DNA of 64,000 nt from an uncultured Gammaproteobacteria bacterium (GCA_913060695.1 CAJXUA010000004.1:1-64000), one strand, 5' to 3'; positions 29,349-38,030 are shown, counted from the stretch's first letter. Notes: generated by a model not told the origin, from the sequence alone. Translations and numbers: made by a program.

Positions 29349-30040
29349 TATTCGTCCCCTCGCGCACTGACTACATTGAACACACGGCCTTGGCCACGGT
29401 ATTGGGCGATATCGTCCTCGTCGAAGTAATACACTCGGCTACTCGAGTGAACAATCTGTTGGCTGTCGCGGACGCGAGTACTGATGATGACTTCAGTAAC
29501 ACTGGCGGAACGATCCTTATTGAATTTATTCCACAAGTCGCCCGCTAGGCCGATCGGGATTAGAATTAGGCCGCGGTCTCCCCAGTGCTGGGAATCATTG
29601 ATGCCAACACCGGTAAGAAAGAAGGCTGTAATTAGCCCTGGCCTTGCGGGTAGCCATTCACGATCGTCATGCTCGATGACTTGCACGTCGTAGTCGAGTG
29701 TAAACAGTGCGTTCTCGCGGTTGAGCATCACAGCGACATTCTGGTCGACGAGACCAGCTTCGAGCATATTGTGATAAGCGCTTTGGAAGTCGCCGGCGTT
29801 ATTCGCTGGGCGGCCTAGGTAGATAGATGGTGTGATGACACCCCCGCCATCGCCTAGGCTGCTGCGTATCAGTTCGGACTCGTTCTGGGCAAGTAATTGC
29901 CAGTGACTAGCAGACTGCAAGCTTTGTTGTTCTGCTCCGGGGAACATCGTCGCGCGAGGGTAGGGCAGATAATCGTTGTTCCCGCAGGCAGCAAGAACCG
30001 AGCAGGTCAAACACAGTGCGAGCACGCGAGCAATATACAT
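29348..30040 (-). CDS. Lipoprotein of unknown function, partner of the FlgO-like gene
   Basis: A 230-residue protein whose signal peptide ends in a lipobox (LAAC, Cys19). I use the ATG at 30040, which has AGAGG eight bases upstream; an ATG at 30058 adds six residues. A hydrophobic patch, GLITAFFLTGVGIN, lies near residue 135, then GLILIPIGLAGDLWNKF. It overlaps the FlgO-like gene by one base, so a joint envelope complex is likely. I do not recognise a family. Confidence 0.7.
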   Translation of the reverse strand: MYIARVLALCLTCSVLAACGNNDYLPYPRATMFPGAEQQSLQSASHWQLLAQNESELIRSSLGDGGGVITPSIYLGRPANNAGDFQSAYHNMLEAGLVDQNVAVMLNRENALFTLDYDVQVIEHDDREWLPARPGLITAFFLTGVGINDSQHWGDRGLILIPIGLAGDLWNKFNKDRSASVTEVIISTRVRDSQQIVHSSSRVYYFDEDDIAQYRGQGRVFNVVSARGDE

Positions 30041-30126
30041 GGCGAAACCTCTAGTCATGACTTAATGCGCGGGCAAGCGCACTTACATCGCGGCAGTGTA
30101 CTACGAGTTGGAGGCCAGCGGAATTC

Positions 30127-30495
30127 TCAGTTGAGTATGCGATAACCTCGTCCACGTAGACAATTATGCACGACGCGATCGCGTTCGCTCAAACCAGATG
30201 AAGTACCCCGCACTCCGCCACCGATTGCGCCGACGCCCGCACCGCGAGTGGCGGTATTGCGATTACCCACCACAGCCCCTATGGCGCCGCCTATGACCGC
30301 GCCAGTGGCAGCTCCAACAACCGCCCGTTCGCCCACTGGAACTTGGTCTGCGATATCCTGGCATTCGCTGAGATCGGTTTGGTACCGGGTCATGTCGACG
30401 CCCTGGGGGTCGATGATAGGGCCTGAGTAGCCCGGACCGGACCGACAGGCTATGAGGGTAAGTAGGAAGGTGCCTAGAATAACGCGTTGCAACAT
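30127..30495 (-). CDS. Glycine-zipper lipoprotein
   Basis: A 122-residue protein with a lipobox at residues 14-17 (LIAC). A glycine-zipper segment, AVVGAATGAVIGGAIGAVVG, lies near residues 59-78 and probably inserts in or packs against the outer membrane. The family includes small outer membrane proteins of the SlyB/OmpA-linker kind. The ATG at 30495 has a GGAGG binding site; the frame could begin earlier but with no such site. The two terminal cysteines in SECQD and HNCLRG may form a disulfide. Confidence 0.8.
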   Translation of the reverse strand: MLQRVILGTFLLTLIACRSGPGYSGPIIDPQGVDMTRYQTDLSECQDIADQVPVGERAVVGAATGAVIGGAIGAVVGNRNTATRGAGVGAIGGGVRGTSSGLSERDRVVHNCLRGRGYRILN

Positions 30496-30628
30496 GATGA
30501 ACCTCCGTTGCTCGAAGACCAAAATAAAGGCATGGATGGCTAGCGTGAAAACGCGGTGCCACTCAAGCCTTAACGCGCGAGGTCAGGAGGGGTTTACAAA
30601 GTCTCGGTTCAGTACTGAAGTTTCAAGT

Positions 30629-31060
30629 CTATAGCTGCGCATTTACCCATTTTTGGAATTGTGCCGCAGGCATGGCGCCAGAAACCCTCGCCACTTCTTT
30701 GCCTTGTTTGAAGATCATGAGGGTTGGAATGCTACGAATGCCGTAGCGCTGAGCGAGTGCGGTTTCATTCTCTGTATTGACTTTGACTAATCGAACCTTC
30801 GGCTCTAGCACTGCGCTAGCTGCCTCAAATGTTGGAGCAAACTGCAAACAGGGGCCGCACCAGGGTGCCCAGAAGTCGACGACGATCGGCACGTCGCCGC
30901 CGAGGTGCTGGGCGAAGCTACTCTGCGTTAGTGCAATTGGCTTGCCGGTAAACAGGCTTTCCTTACAGGCGCCGCAAGTGCCGTGCGCGGTGAGTTTCTC
31001 CGCTGGCATGCGGTTCTTGCGATGGCAGTGAGGGCAGGTGACAAAGAGTTCGTTCGACAT
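30629..31060 (-). CDS. trxC: Thioredoxin 2
   Basis: A 143-residue disulfide reductase. An N-terminal zinc finger of Cys9, Cys12, Cys29 and Cys32 sets this apart from thioredoxin 1. The active site reads FWAPWCGPC with Cys68 and Cys71, and the cis-proline motif SIPTLMIFKQG follows. It acts in the cytosol with thioredoxin reductase and in oxidative stress in E. coli under OxyR control; I see no OxyR site that I can support here. Confidence 0.96.
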   Translation of the reverse strand: MSNELFVTCPHCHRKNRMPAEKLTAHGTCGACKESLFTGKPIALTQSSFAQHLGGDVPIVVDFWAPWCGPCLQFAPTFEAASAVLEPKVRLVKVNTENETALAQRYGIRSIPTLMIFKQGKEVARVSGAMPAAQFQKWVNAQL

Positions 31061-31246
31061 AATGATTGTGCTCCTACAATATAATAGTTCTAGGATACGC
31101 CTCGGCGCCGCGCATTAAAAATTAATAATCTAAGTCACATCGATAGGGTGCTGTGGGGCAGGGCTTTCTCGTTTCGGCCTAATCACATTGCATTAGCTGG
31201 CAATTTCTAAGATGCTGCCTTGTATTTGTTCGCCGAAGAACTGCAC

Positions 31247-32719
31247 ATGACTCAAGAATTGGAAACAAAGCCTCTCTCCGGCGCGCGCAGTCGCGCCGTC
31301 TGGCTAAGAAGTACGCTGGGTCTTTCGCAGAAAGAAGCCGTCGCCTCTGCGACGATGACGGCAACGGGCGACAACTTCTTCAATGCTTTTGCCATTTACC
31401 TCAATGCTACTGCTGTGCAGATGGGCTGGTTGATGGCAATTCCCCAGCTTTTCGGCGCCCTGTTTCAAGTGCTGTCAGCGTGGTTGGGGAATTACCTGCC
31501 GCGTAAACCTTTGGTGGTCGTAACAGCGCGCGTGCAGACTGCAGTGGTGCTGGGTCTGTCAATTCTCGCGCTGTCGCGCAGCGAGGGCTCAGTGTATTGG
31601 TTGATTGCTTTGGCCGTGCTGTATTTCTCCTGTATCAACTTCATTCAACCTCAGTGGCGGGCTTGGATGGGCAGCGTGGTGCCCCAGCGTCGCCGCGGCA
31701 CCTTCTTTGCCTCTCGTACTAGGCTGACAATGGTGGCCTCGCTGTTTATCTTCATGAGTGGCGGGGCGCTACTTAGTCTTAGCGAACGCTTTGACGTGGT
31801 GTGGCTTGGTTTTGCCATTCTCTTCGCCACTGCGGCGGTAGGGCGTGGTTTTTCATCGCGATACCTCGCGCAGATGCATGACCCTGATGCGAACCCCCAC
31901 CCGGCTGGGCGCAAGGGTTTCTGGCAGAGTGTGAAACAGCTGCGCGCATCTTTGTCCGACAAGACGTTTCGAGACTACAGTTTCTTCGTTGCGGGCATGC
32001 AAGGGGTGGTGGCAATCTCCGCGCCTTTCTTTGCAGTTTATATGCTGCGCGATCTGCAGTTCACTTATATTGAGTACAGCCTAAATTCTATCGCGTCGAT
32101 CCTAACACAGTTCCTATTGCTCAACTTCTGGGGGCGTTTCAGTGATCGTTTCGGCAATCGCTTAGTGATGCAGATTGCCAGTGTGTTGATCCCCTTTATG
32201 CCGCTGTTATGGTTATTTTCCGCAAATCACTACTACTTACTTTGTGTGCAAGTGATGTCCGGTTTTGTGTGGAGTGGTTTTAGTTTGAGCACTGCCAATT
32301 ATTTGTACGATATCCGGCCCCATAAGAGTGACTTCGCAGTGTATGCGGCAATGCAATCTGCGCTCGGAGCTGTGGCAGTTTTTCTTGGTGCGATTACGGG
32401 CGGGCTGATAGCCTCGGCGGCGCCGAGTGTCGTGGAATTTTTTCCGTTCCTGCGTGAAATTCGAAGCCCGATTTTTCTCGTGTTTTTCGCCAGCTTCGCG
32501 CTACGCATGGCGATCGCTATCTGGTTCATTCCAAGAGCGGTGGAGCCTCGAGTGCGCAGGCGTCCAAAGATACTGCAGATCATCTACCGAGTGTCACGCT
32601 TCAATGCTATCTCGGGTATCTCCCTAGACTGGCTAAGTGTGACCAAGCGCAGCAATACAACAAAGGAGTCGGATGCTGAGAAAGACCCGGCAGAGCTTGG
32701 CGAGGAAAAGGACTCCTAG
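31247..32719 (+). CDS. MFS transporter
   Basis: A 490-residue integral membrane protein with about twelve hydrophobic segments, ending in a charged tail (TTKESDAEKDPAELGEEKDS). The start chosen is the ATG at 31247; a TTG at 31220 adds nine residues. GDNFFNAFAIYL near residue 40 and the loop WMGSVVPQRRRGTFFASRTR near 145 fit the major facilitator fold. The substrate cannot be told. Its 3' end comes within three bases of the convergent SMI1/KNR4 gene. Confidence 0.85.
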   Translation: MTQELETKPLSGARSRAVWLRSTLGLSQKEAVASATMTATGDNFFNAFAIYLNATAVQMGWLMAIPQLFGALFQVLSAWLGNYLPRKPLVVVTARVQTAVVLGLSILALSRSEGSVYWLIALAVLYFSCINFIQPQWRAWMGSVVPQRRRGTFFASRTRLTMVASLFIFMSGGALLSLSERFDVVWLGFAILFATAAVGRGFSSRYLAQMHDPDANPHPAGRKGFWQSVKQLRASLSDKTFRDYSFFVAGMQGVVAISAPFFAVYMLRDLQFTYIEYSLNSIASILTQFLLLNFWGRFSDRFGNRLVMQIASVLIPFMPLLWLFSANHYYLLCVQVMSGFVWSGFSLSTANYLYDIRPHKSDFAVYAAMQSALGAVAVFLGAITGGLIASAAPSVVEFFPFLREIRSPIFLVFFASFALRMAIAIWFIPRAVEPRVRRRPKILQIIYRVSRFNAISGISLDWLSVTKRSNTTKESDAEKDPAELGEEKDS

Positions 32720-32722
32720 TTT

Positions 32723-33121
32723 CTAGTCGGCGAGCCAGACATCCTTGCACCAAAGCCAGATGTTGTCCCAGCCCTCGTCGGAGGTCTTCTCATCCCAGAA
32801 AAGAATTGCGCCGTCTTGGCGGATGCAATAGTAACCGCCATTGGCCTCACAAATTGGCAGGTATTTGCGTGGCAGCCCGAGGCTCCATGCAACGGCTGCC
32901 ATCTCTGGGAGAAAGGTATGCGAGTTTGGGTCACTCACCGTGACGGGCTCTAAATGCCCACAGACCACATCACTTACCTGCATCAGGTAGTCGCGCAAGT
33001 CGTCGGGCAATGAGACATAAAGTGCCTCTTCTATTTCTATGAGCAAGTCCTCGTCCGGTAACTCGAGAGGGACCGGCACGGGTTCATTGCGCTCGCGTAG
33101 CATTTCAATTACATCTTCCAT
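32723..33121 (-). CDS. SMI1/KNR4 family protein
   Basis: A 132-residue acidic protein. LPDEDLLIEIEEALYVSLPDDLRDYL, cut here at its typical sequence, and the later PICEANGGYYCIRQDGAILF and NIWLWCKDVW regions fit the SMI1/KNR4 (SUKH) fold. SUKH proteins are often immunity proteins to contact-dependent toxins, but no toxin gene is adjacent. One base separates it from the exported protein gene upstream, so they share a transcript. Confidence 0.75.
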   Translation of the reverse strand: MEDVIEMLRERNEPVPVPLELPDEDLLIEIEEALYVSLPDDLRDYLMQVSDVVCGHLEPVTVSDPNSHTFLPEMAAVAWSLGLPRKYLPICEANGGYYCIRQDGAILFWDEKTSDEGWDNIWLWCKDVWLAD

Positions 33122-33122
33122 T

Positions 33123-34163
33123 CTAAGGTGCTGCTCCTGTTTCTCGCTCTTCCACGCGCGCGCCCGCTAGCACACCAGGTAGAGCATAGTTGCCTTCATG
33201 ACAGGCGTATTCATATAAGCGGTCTTCTGTAGACTTCATCGGGATCTCGGCGGTCCAAGGTGCGACGAATGTCGTGGGGTCGTTCAGTGTAACGCTATAG
33301 TTAACGGTATCTGCTGCGACGCGCGTAAAACGCTCGCTTACAACTAGATTCTCACTCGCGCCGCGATAGCTTTGTAATGAGTTGAAGTTGCGTGTCTCAA
33401 CTACGAGTGTGTCCCCTTCCCAGTGTCCTATCGAGTCACCTAGCCAAGGCGCGTGTACTGCGGGTAGCGGGTCGGCGTCGATGCGTATGATACGCGCATC
33501 GTGCACCATTTCGACAAGTATCATGACATAGCCGGGCGATTGCACAATCTGATAATGGTTGTTGTACAGAATCGGAAGCATGGGTGGACCAGAGCTCGAA
33601 CCAAAAGAGAGTAGGCAGCGCTCGGCAAGCGGGCGCGATTCTGGTCCCTTGAACGGTGCTTGGCTGCGTGCTTGTGCAGCGGCAGCCAGACGTTGTTGAG
33701 CAGCTTCGGTGAAGGCGGGAATGCGGCCGTTGGCCGGGTCGACTATGAGGGAGGTGCGGCGTTCTCCGTTGTAGATGGCAACCGTGGTGCCATCGTCGAA
33801 CCAGAAGTTGTTATAGCTGTCTTCGAGGTCGATCTGGCCTTTCGTAGGAGGCGGTCGATTAGGGTCGCTGGGCAGGTCTGCGAGCGCGCTGCGCTGCGCC
33901 ACCTCCCGCTCCATCTCCTGTTGTTCTTGCTCGCTCAAGAAGGCTTTGTTGGCAAACTGAGTAGGGCGCTCTAGTGGGGTGATAGTGTTGTTGGTCCACA
34001 TGCCTTGCAGGTCTGCTTTGCCATCGACTGTGCGCGGCGCAGTATAATCGCCGGTTTGTGCGGTACTGGTCATTGATATCAGCGCCACGAGGATTAAAAG
34101 GCCGGCTGCGGGAGCTAGGCGCAGATGCATAGTAACGCGATCTACTACACGACACTTGTTCAT
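33123..34163 (-). CDS. Exported protein of unknown function
   Basis: A 346-residue secreted protein. Signal peptide: RLAPAAGLLILVALISMTSTAQ, cut near the AQ, with a longer N-terminal tail. The mature start, APRTVDGKADLQGMWTNNTITP, is a motif I know from many uncharacterised exported proteins of environmental bacteria. A second block contains DSIGHWEGDTLVVETRNFN and a third TVNYSVTLNDPTTFVAPW. The ATG at 34163 has GGAGAA upstream. No catalytic residues are clear. It is co-transcribed with the SMI1/KNR4 gene. Confidence 0.7.
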   Translation of the reverse strand: MNKCRVVDRVTMHLRLAPAAGLLILVALISMTSTAQTGDYTAPRTVDGKADLQGMWTNNTITPLERPTQFANKAFLSEQEQQEMEREVAQRSALADLPSDPNRPPPTKGQIDLEDSYNNFWFDDGTTVAIYNGERRTSLIVDPANGRIPAFTEAAQQRLAAAAQARSQAPFKGPESRPLAERCLLSFGSSSGPPMLPILYNNHYQIVQSPGYVMILVEMVHDARIIRIDADPLPAVHAPWLGDSIGHWEGDTLVVETRNFNSLQSYRGASENLVVSERFTRVAADTVNYSVTLNDPTTFVAPWTAEIPMKSTEDRLYEYACHEGNYALPGVLAGARVEERETGAAP

Positions 34164-34244
34164 TATTATTCTCCGAGTTGTGCTCGTCAGTGAGTTTTGG
34201 CAGAGTAGCAAAGTCGTTCGAAATTAGGCAACTAGAGCGCGCTG

Positions 34245-35006
34245 TTATGGTTTGCGGAGCCGTAACAAGTATTGATCTGTGCTGCGATTGAGCATTGGGT
34301 CGAATATTGAACGCATATGACGATCCTGCGAGTTTGCTAGCAAGTTACTCTCCGCCTCGAGTACGAAACCTGCCTCCTCGACTACTTGTATTGCGGCCTC
34401 TTTTGGAAGGCGGTGCAGTCGTCGGTTGTCGCGACCGACTACTCCCTCGTGATCGATGATGCCCACCACACCAGCCGGTTTAAGGACGTAATACACATTG
34501 CGTAGCATGCTGATGGCGCGCTGTGGATGACTATTGAAATAGTCATGGAGAATCTGCGAGATCAACACGAAGTCAACGGAGTTTTCCGCGAGTCCAAGAT
34601 CGCTGACTGGGCGCTCTAGGCGCTGCACGTTATCGAGCTGACCGGCTAGGATTCTTGCCTCGAGTGCTACGCTGCGGGTGCGCTCGCCACGGTCCTCCTC
34701 CAAGTTCAATCCGCTGGGTGAGTTCTGTGCATACACAAGCCCCTCGGGCCCGACTGCCTTGGCGAGAATATAGCTGTAGTAGCCCCCAGCCGCATAGAGG
34801 TCTAGGACCACCATGCCTGGGCGCAATTGCAGAAACTCCAGTGTCTGGACAGGCTTGCGTTTAGGGTCGCGAATGCGGTCACTTACGTCGCGCCCGGAAG
34901 CCTTTAGCGCGGTCTCCAAAGCCTCTGTGTCCAAGGACTGTGCGGCGCAATTGGCAGCAATGCACAAGGTCAGTAGCGTTGTGAGGAATAAATGGTAATG
35001 TCGCAC
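34245..35006 (-). CDS. Exported class I SAM-dependent methyltransferase-like protein
   Basis: A 253-residue protein with a signal peptide (MRHYHLFLTTLLTLCIAANC, mature near AQSL). The rest is a Rossmann-type methyltransferase fold of the predicted-methyltransferase group. Motif I is VVLDLYAAGGYYSYILA, and later FVLISQILHDYF and LKPAGVVGIIDHEG are strand and loop motifs of the fold. I choose the GTG at 35006, which has CGGAGA at an ideal distance; the upstream ATGs lack a site. S-adenosylmethionine is not known to be available in the periplasm, so the real ligand is uncertain. Confidence 0.7.
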   Translation of the reverse strand: MRHYHLFLTTLLTLCIAANCAAQSLDTEALETALKASGRDVSDRIRDPKRKPVQTLEFLQLRPGMVVLDLYAAGGYYSYILAKAVGPEGLVYAQNSPSGLNLEEDRGERTRSVALEARILAGQLDNVQRLERPVSDLGLAENSVDFVLISQILHDYFNSHPQRAISMLRNVYYVLKPAGVVGIIDHEGVVGRDNRRLHRLPKEAAIQVVEEAGFVLEAESNLLANSQDRHMRSIFDPMLNRSTDQYLLRLRKP

Positions 35007-35107
35007 GACTTTTAGTCTCCGAATGTGACTTGGTACTGGCATCATAGGCTGGATTTGAGACAATGCCCATTTTGCACTATTCATTTCGTACTACAAGAAG
35101 GCACAAC

Positions 35108-35773
35108 ATGAGTCTATTACCCGCCGTCGAACTCGTCAGCCCAGCAGGCGCAAGCCCCGATGCCAGCATCATTTGGCTGCATGGACTCGGCTCCGATGGG
35201 CACGATTTCGCAGGCATTGTTCCCGAGCTACATCTTCCTAGCACGATGGCCGTGCGTTTCGTGCTTCCCCACGCACCCTCTATACCCGTGACAATCAATA
35301 ATGGCTTTGTGATGCCCGCTTGGTATGACATCTTGGAAATGGATATAGGAAGAACCGTCGACACCGACCAGCTTATACAATCGGCGAAAGCTGTCCACGC
35401 GTTAATCGACAGAGAGATTGAAAGAGGCATAGATAGCAGCCGCATCATTCTTGCCGGTTTCTCCCAAGGTGGTGCTGTCATCTTGCACGCGGCTTTAAGC
35501 TGCCCTTATCCTTTAGCCGGCGCGCTTTCTTTGTCGAGTTATTTTCCGACTAGTGACACGATTGTCCCACACGAAGCGAATCGTGAATTACCCATTTTGG
35601 TATGCCATGGTACGCGCGACCCCATGGTCAATGAGGCATTAGGGAGGAAGGCAGAGGCAGATCTGCGTGCACTCGGACATCCCACGCAATATCGAAATTA
35701 CCCAATGGAACATTCCGTCTGTCTTGAACAGATACGGGACATCTCTGCGTGGTTTCAGGAACGATTAGGCTAG
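35108..35773 (+). CDS. Carboxylesterase / lysophospholipase-like hydrolase
   Basis: A 221-residue cytosolic alpha/beta hydrolase of the Abhydrolase_2 (EstB) family. The oxyanion region reads WLHGLGSDGHDF. The nucleophile Ser119 is in GFSQGG, the acid Asp171 in CHGTRDPMV, and the histidine is His202 in MEHSV. Length and triad spacing fit bacterial carboxylesterases acting on short-chain esters. The ATG at 35108 follows AAGAAGG. It is divergent from the methyltransferase gene. Confidence 0.9.
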   Translation: MSLLPAVELVSPAGASPDASIIWLHGLGSDGHDFAGIVPELHLPSTMAVRFVLPHAPSIPVTINNGFVMPAWYDILEMDIGRTVDTDQLIQSAKAVHALIDREIERGIDSSRIILAGFSQGGAVILHAALSCPYPLAGALSLSSYFPTSDTIVPHEANRELPILVCHGTRDPMVNEALGRKAEADLRALGHPTQYRNYPMEHSVCLEQIRDISAWFQERLG

Positions 35774-35782
35774 TAAGTGGCC

Positions 35783-36211
35783 CTACAAGCCAACGCCTCT
35801 TGCCATCAGGTAGGCAAGCACTGGGATGAAGGCAAGCAGCACTAGTTCGATGCGCAAAACGCGAATAACGCCTGCGGGGACTAGGATTGGTTCCACCTGG
35901 TTTTTGCGTTGGCGCAAGAAGAACACGGTAGGGTAGATGGACAGTAGCGCTACGAGTACGAACAGCGTGAGCTTGGCGTGAAACACTGGGTTGCTGCTGT
36001 AGAAGCTGCTTGGCTTGCCTACCCACAACCAAAGACTGATGCCTAAAATGGCGACTAGGCCGGCGCTGAGTCCATATACCGCGTCGACCTTGAGGAGATT
36101 ACGCAAGTCCTCGCGCGAGATCTCTTTGCCTATCGCAATGTTCTCAATTATGAGAGTGCCGGCGAGTACGATGACAGCGAATAGGTGGAGGTATCGAATC
36201 AACACGTCCAT
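35783..36211 (-). CDS. DUF2214 membrane protein
   Basis: A 142-residue protein with four hydrophobic segments. MDVLIRYLHLFAVIVLAGTL and the DAVYGLSAGLVAILGISLWL part match the DUF2214 family, whose role is unknown. The conserved His in RYLHLF recalls haem-binding membrane proteins such as CopD, but this is only a resemblance. It lies 18 bases downstream of a glutaredoxin-like gene on the same strand, with a GCGGAG binding site. Confidence 0.75.
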   Translation of the reverse strand: MDVLIRYLHLFAVIVLAGTLIIENIAIGKEISREDLRNLLKVDAVYGLSAGLVAILGISLWLWVGKPSSFYSSNPVFHAKLTLFVLVALLSIYPTVFFLRQRKNQVEPILVPAGVIRVLRIELVLLAFIPVLAYLMARGVGL

Positions 36212-36229
36212 TTTTATACTCCGCAAACA

Positions 36230-36619
36230 TTAGTCAGGGGATGGTAGCGTAGAGGCAATTCCGTGTTTAGTTAGGATTTGAGCAAGCTTAGTACTTCGGA
36301 GCGCGACTGCAGTCTCGGTGTAGCCGCCAAGCCCCTCACCGCCAATGAATAGCTGCGGCAGAGTGTTGCTGTGAGTGATTTCCTTGAGTCGCCCGCGGAC
36401 CTCGCTTTGCAAGTTTGGCTCTAGAAACTCCCCTTGATCGAGCTCTATCACGCGATACTTCACTCCTATTTGGTCGAGCAATTGTTTGGCTGCGCGGCAG
36501 AATGAGCACCAGCTTAAAGAAAAGAGTACAACTGCCGCCTGTGGGGTGGAGATAGCATCATCGACCAAATCCCGCCCGTTGCGTGGGGCTGGTTTGGAGC
36601 TTGAAACGATTTCACTCAT
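36230..36619 (-). CDS. Glutaredoxin-like protein
   Basis: A 129-residue thioredoxin-fold protein. The active site is LSWCSFCRAAKQLL (CxxC), followed by the glutaredoxin-typical YRVIELDQGEFL, the TLPQLFIGGEGLGGYTE cis-Pro and GSH-binding region. It thus looks redox active, with WCSFC in place of the classical CPYC. I start at the ATG at 36619; an ATG at 36631 adds four residues. It probably shares a transcript with the DUF2214 gene. Confidence 0.85.
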   Translation of the reverse strand: MSEIVSSSKPAPRNGRDLVDDAISTPQAAVVLFSLSWCSFCRAAKQLLDQIGVKYRVIELDQGEFLEPNLQSEVRGRLKEITHSNTLPQLFIGGEGLGGYTETAVALRSTKLAQILTKHGIASTLPSPD

Positions 36620-36772
36620 TGGTAATTCCATTCGGCGAAAAGATGTGTATTGTCGCACAAAATATGGGCAGTTTCTCGGGCTCTAATGATCTGGGTCAGC
36701 GTTATAGTAGATTTAGCTGTGCTAAAGTGCTCGCGTTGCTTTTCGGGCATAAACTATTAGGAGAATTGTCAA

Positions 36773-37144
36773 ATGATTGGTTATATAACTCTTGGTACGA
36801 ATGATCTTCAACGCGCTGGTGCCTTTTATGATTCGTTATTGGCAGAGCTCGGCGCGGCTCGCACGATGGACTATCCCACTTTTATCGCATGGGGAACAAG
36901 TCCCGAACGTACTGCTCTATCAGTGATTAAGCCTTACGACGGCAATCCCGCGACAGTAGGTAATGGAGTCATGGTGGGATTACAAGCCGACAGTCGCGAG
37001 ACAGTTGAGCGTGTTTATAATAAGGCGATGGCATTGGGCGCTAAAGACGAAGGCCCGGCGGGACCTCGAGGCGATGCATTTTATGCAGGCTATTTTCGAG
37101 ATCCGGACGGCAATAAGTTGAATATTTTTTACGCCGGGCAGTGA
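36773..37144 (+). CDS. VOC family protein (glyoxalase/bleomycin resistance fold)
   Basis: A 123-residue protein with a single vicinal oxygen chelate domain. IGYITLGTNDLQRAGAFYDSLL opens the first beta-alpha module, and GYFRDPDGNKLNIFYAG closes the second. The usual metal ligands (His near the start, Glu near the end) read Tyr and Asn, so metal binding is doubtful. TAGGAGAATTG is the binding site. The TetR gene follows after 73 bases. Confidence 0.88.
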   Translation: MIGYITLGTNDLQRAGAFYDSLLAELGAARTMDYPTFIAWGTSPERTALSVIKPYDGNPATVGNGVMVGLQADSRETVERVYNKAMALGAKDEGPAGPRGDAFYAGYFRDPDGNKLNIFYAGQ

Positions 37145-37163
37145 ATTAGGGCCTTGCAACAAA

Positions 37164-37185
37164 GGCGAGCTGAAAGCGGCTCGCC
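37164..37185 (+). terminator. Hairpin between the VOC and TetR genes
   Basis: A perfect 7-bp stem, GGCGAGC at 37164-37170 with GCTCGCC at 37179-37185, has an 8-base loop. Downstream is ATTGCTTG and no clear T-run, so termination would be weak or partial. Confidence 0.4.
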
Positions 37186-37217
37186 ATTGCTTGAATAACA
37201 ATTAGGACAAGCGTTTC

Positions 37218-37883
37218 ATGGATCATCAAAACACGAATGAGCGCAGCGAAGTGCCGGCTGAGCCGATGCTACCCAAGCCGGGCTTGCGAGAGCGCAAGAA
37301 ACGCTTGCGTCTTCAGCGCATTATCGATGTGTCGCATCAGCTATTTGTTAGTAAAGGCTTCCAAGACACTACTATTCAAGATATTGCCGACGAGGCCGGC
37401 ATAGGGCTCGGAACGCTTTATCTTTATGCCAAGGGTAAGGATGATCTTCTAGTACTGGTATTCCGCGAACACCTGTTGCAGATGACAGAATCTGCCTTCG
37501 AGATCATCGACCCAAAAGATCCTGTTATAGACCAGTTGATGACCTTTTTCTCAGTACACATCGACTACCATAAAGAGGATCAATTGCTCTCTAGAACGGT
37601 TCTAAAGGAGCTATCTTTCCCTAGCAATCCCAAAAGAAGGCACGATATTGAGTTAATCTTCAATACAGCTTATGAGAAATTGGCTTTGCTATTAAAGCGC
37701 GGAATCAAGGTTGGCAAGCTTAACTCAAGCCTCTATGTTGGTACTGCCGCCAGTAGTATTTTCGGCCTTTACTATCACCTCTTACAGGGTTTTCTCTGCG
37801 GATTCTTTACGGAGAAAGAGTTCAAGAAGAATCTCCGTCATGCACTGGATATGCTCCTAGCCAGCGCCAATCGCGACGCCTAA
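37218..37883 (+). CDS. TetR family transcriptional regulator
   Basis: A 221-residue repressor-type protein. The N-terminal helix-turn-helix spans residues 35-80 with TTIQDIADEAGIGLGTLYLY in the middle. The C-terminal ligand-binding half is not recognisable in detail. It starts 73 bases after the VOC gene and precedes the cytochrome-monooxygenase-like gene at 38099, so it may control one or both. The ligand cannot be deduced. Confidence 0.92.
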   Translation: MDHQNTNERSEVPAEPMLPKPGLRERKKRLRLQRIIDVSHQLFVSKGFQDTTIQDIADEAGIGLGTLYLYAKGKDDLLVLVFREHLLQMTESAFEIIDPKDPVIDQLMTFFSVHIDYHKEDQLLSRTVLKELSFPSNPKRRHDIELIFNTAYEKLALLLKRGIKVGKLNSSLYVGTAASSIFGLYYHLLQGFLCGFFTEKEFKKNLRHALDMLLASANRDA

Positions 37884-37923
37884 AACTCCTGCCTGCATTC
37901 TAAATTCTTGCTGATTTCTACAA

Positions 37924-38030
37924 TTGACAAAGTGATGAGGGATAAACTCTTACTCATGACGCTTCCCGTTTGCATTGCTCGGGGGCGGTGCTAGCATCTG
38001 TCACAATATGGACTAAGTGAATTTGTTCAT
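37924..38030 (+). promoter_or_regulatory. Upstream region of the cytochrome-monooxygenase-like gene with inverted repeats
   Basis: The gap holds a consensus-like TTGACA at 37924, without a matching -10 at 17 bases. It also holds two inverted repeats: GTGATGAG (37932-37939) against CTCATGAC (37953-37960), one mismatch, and AGTGAA-TTTG-TTCATT (around 38016-38031), one mismatch. Either could be an operator for the adjacent TetR protein. This is inference only. Confidence 0.3.
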
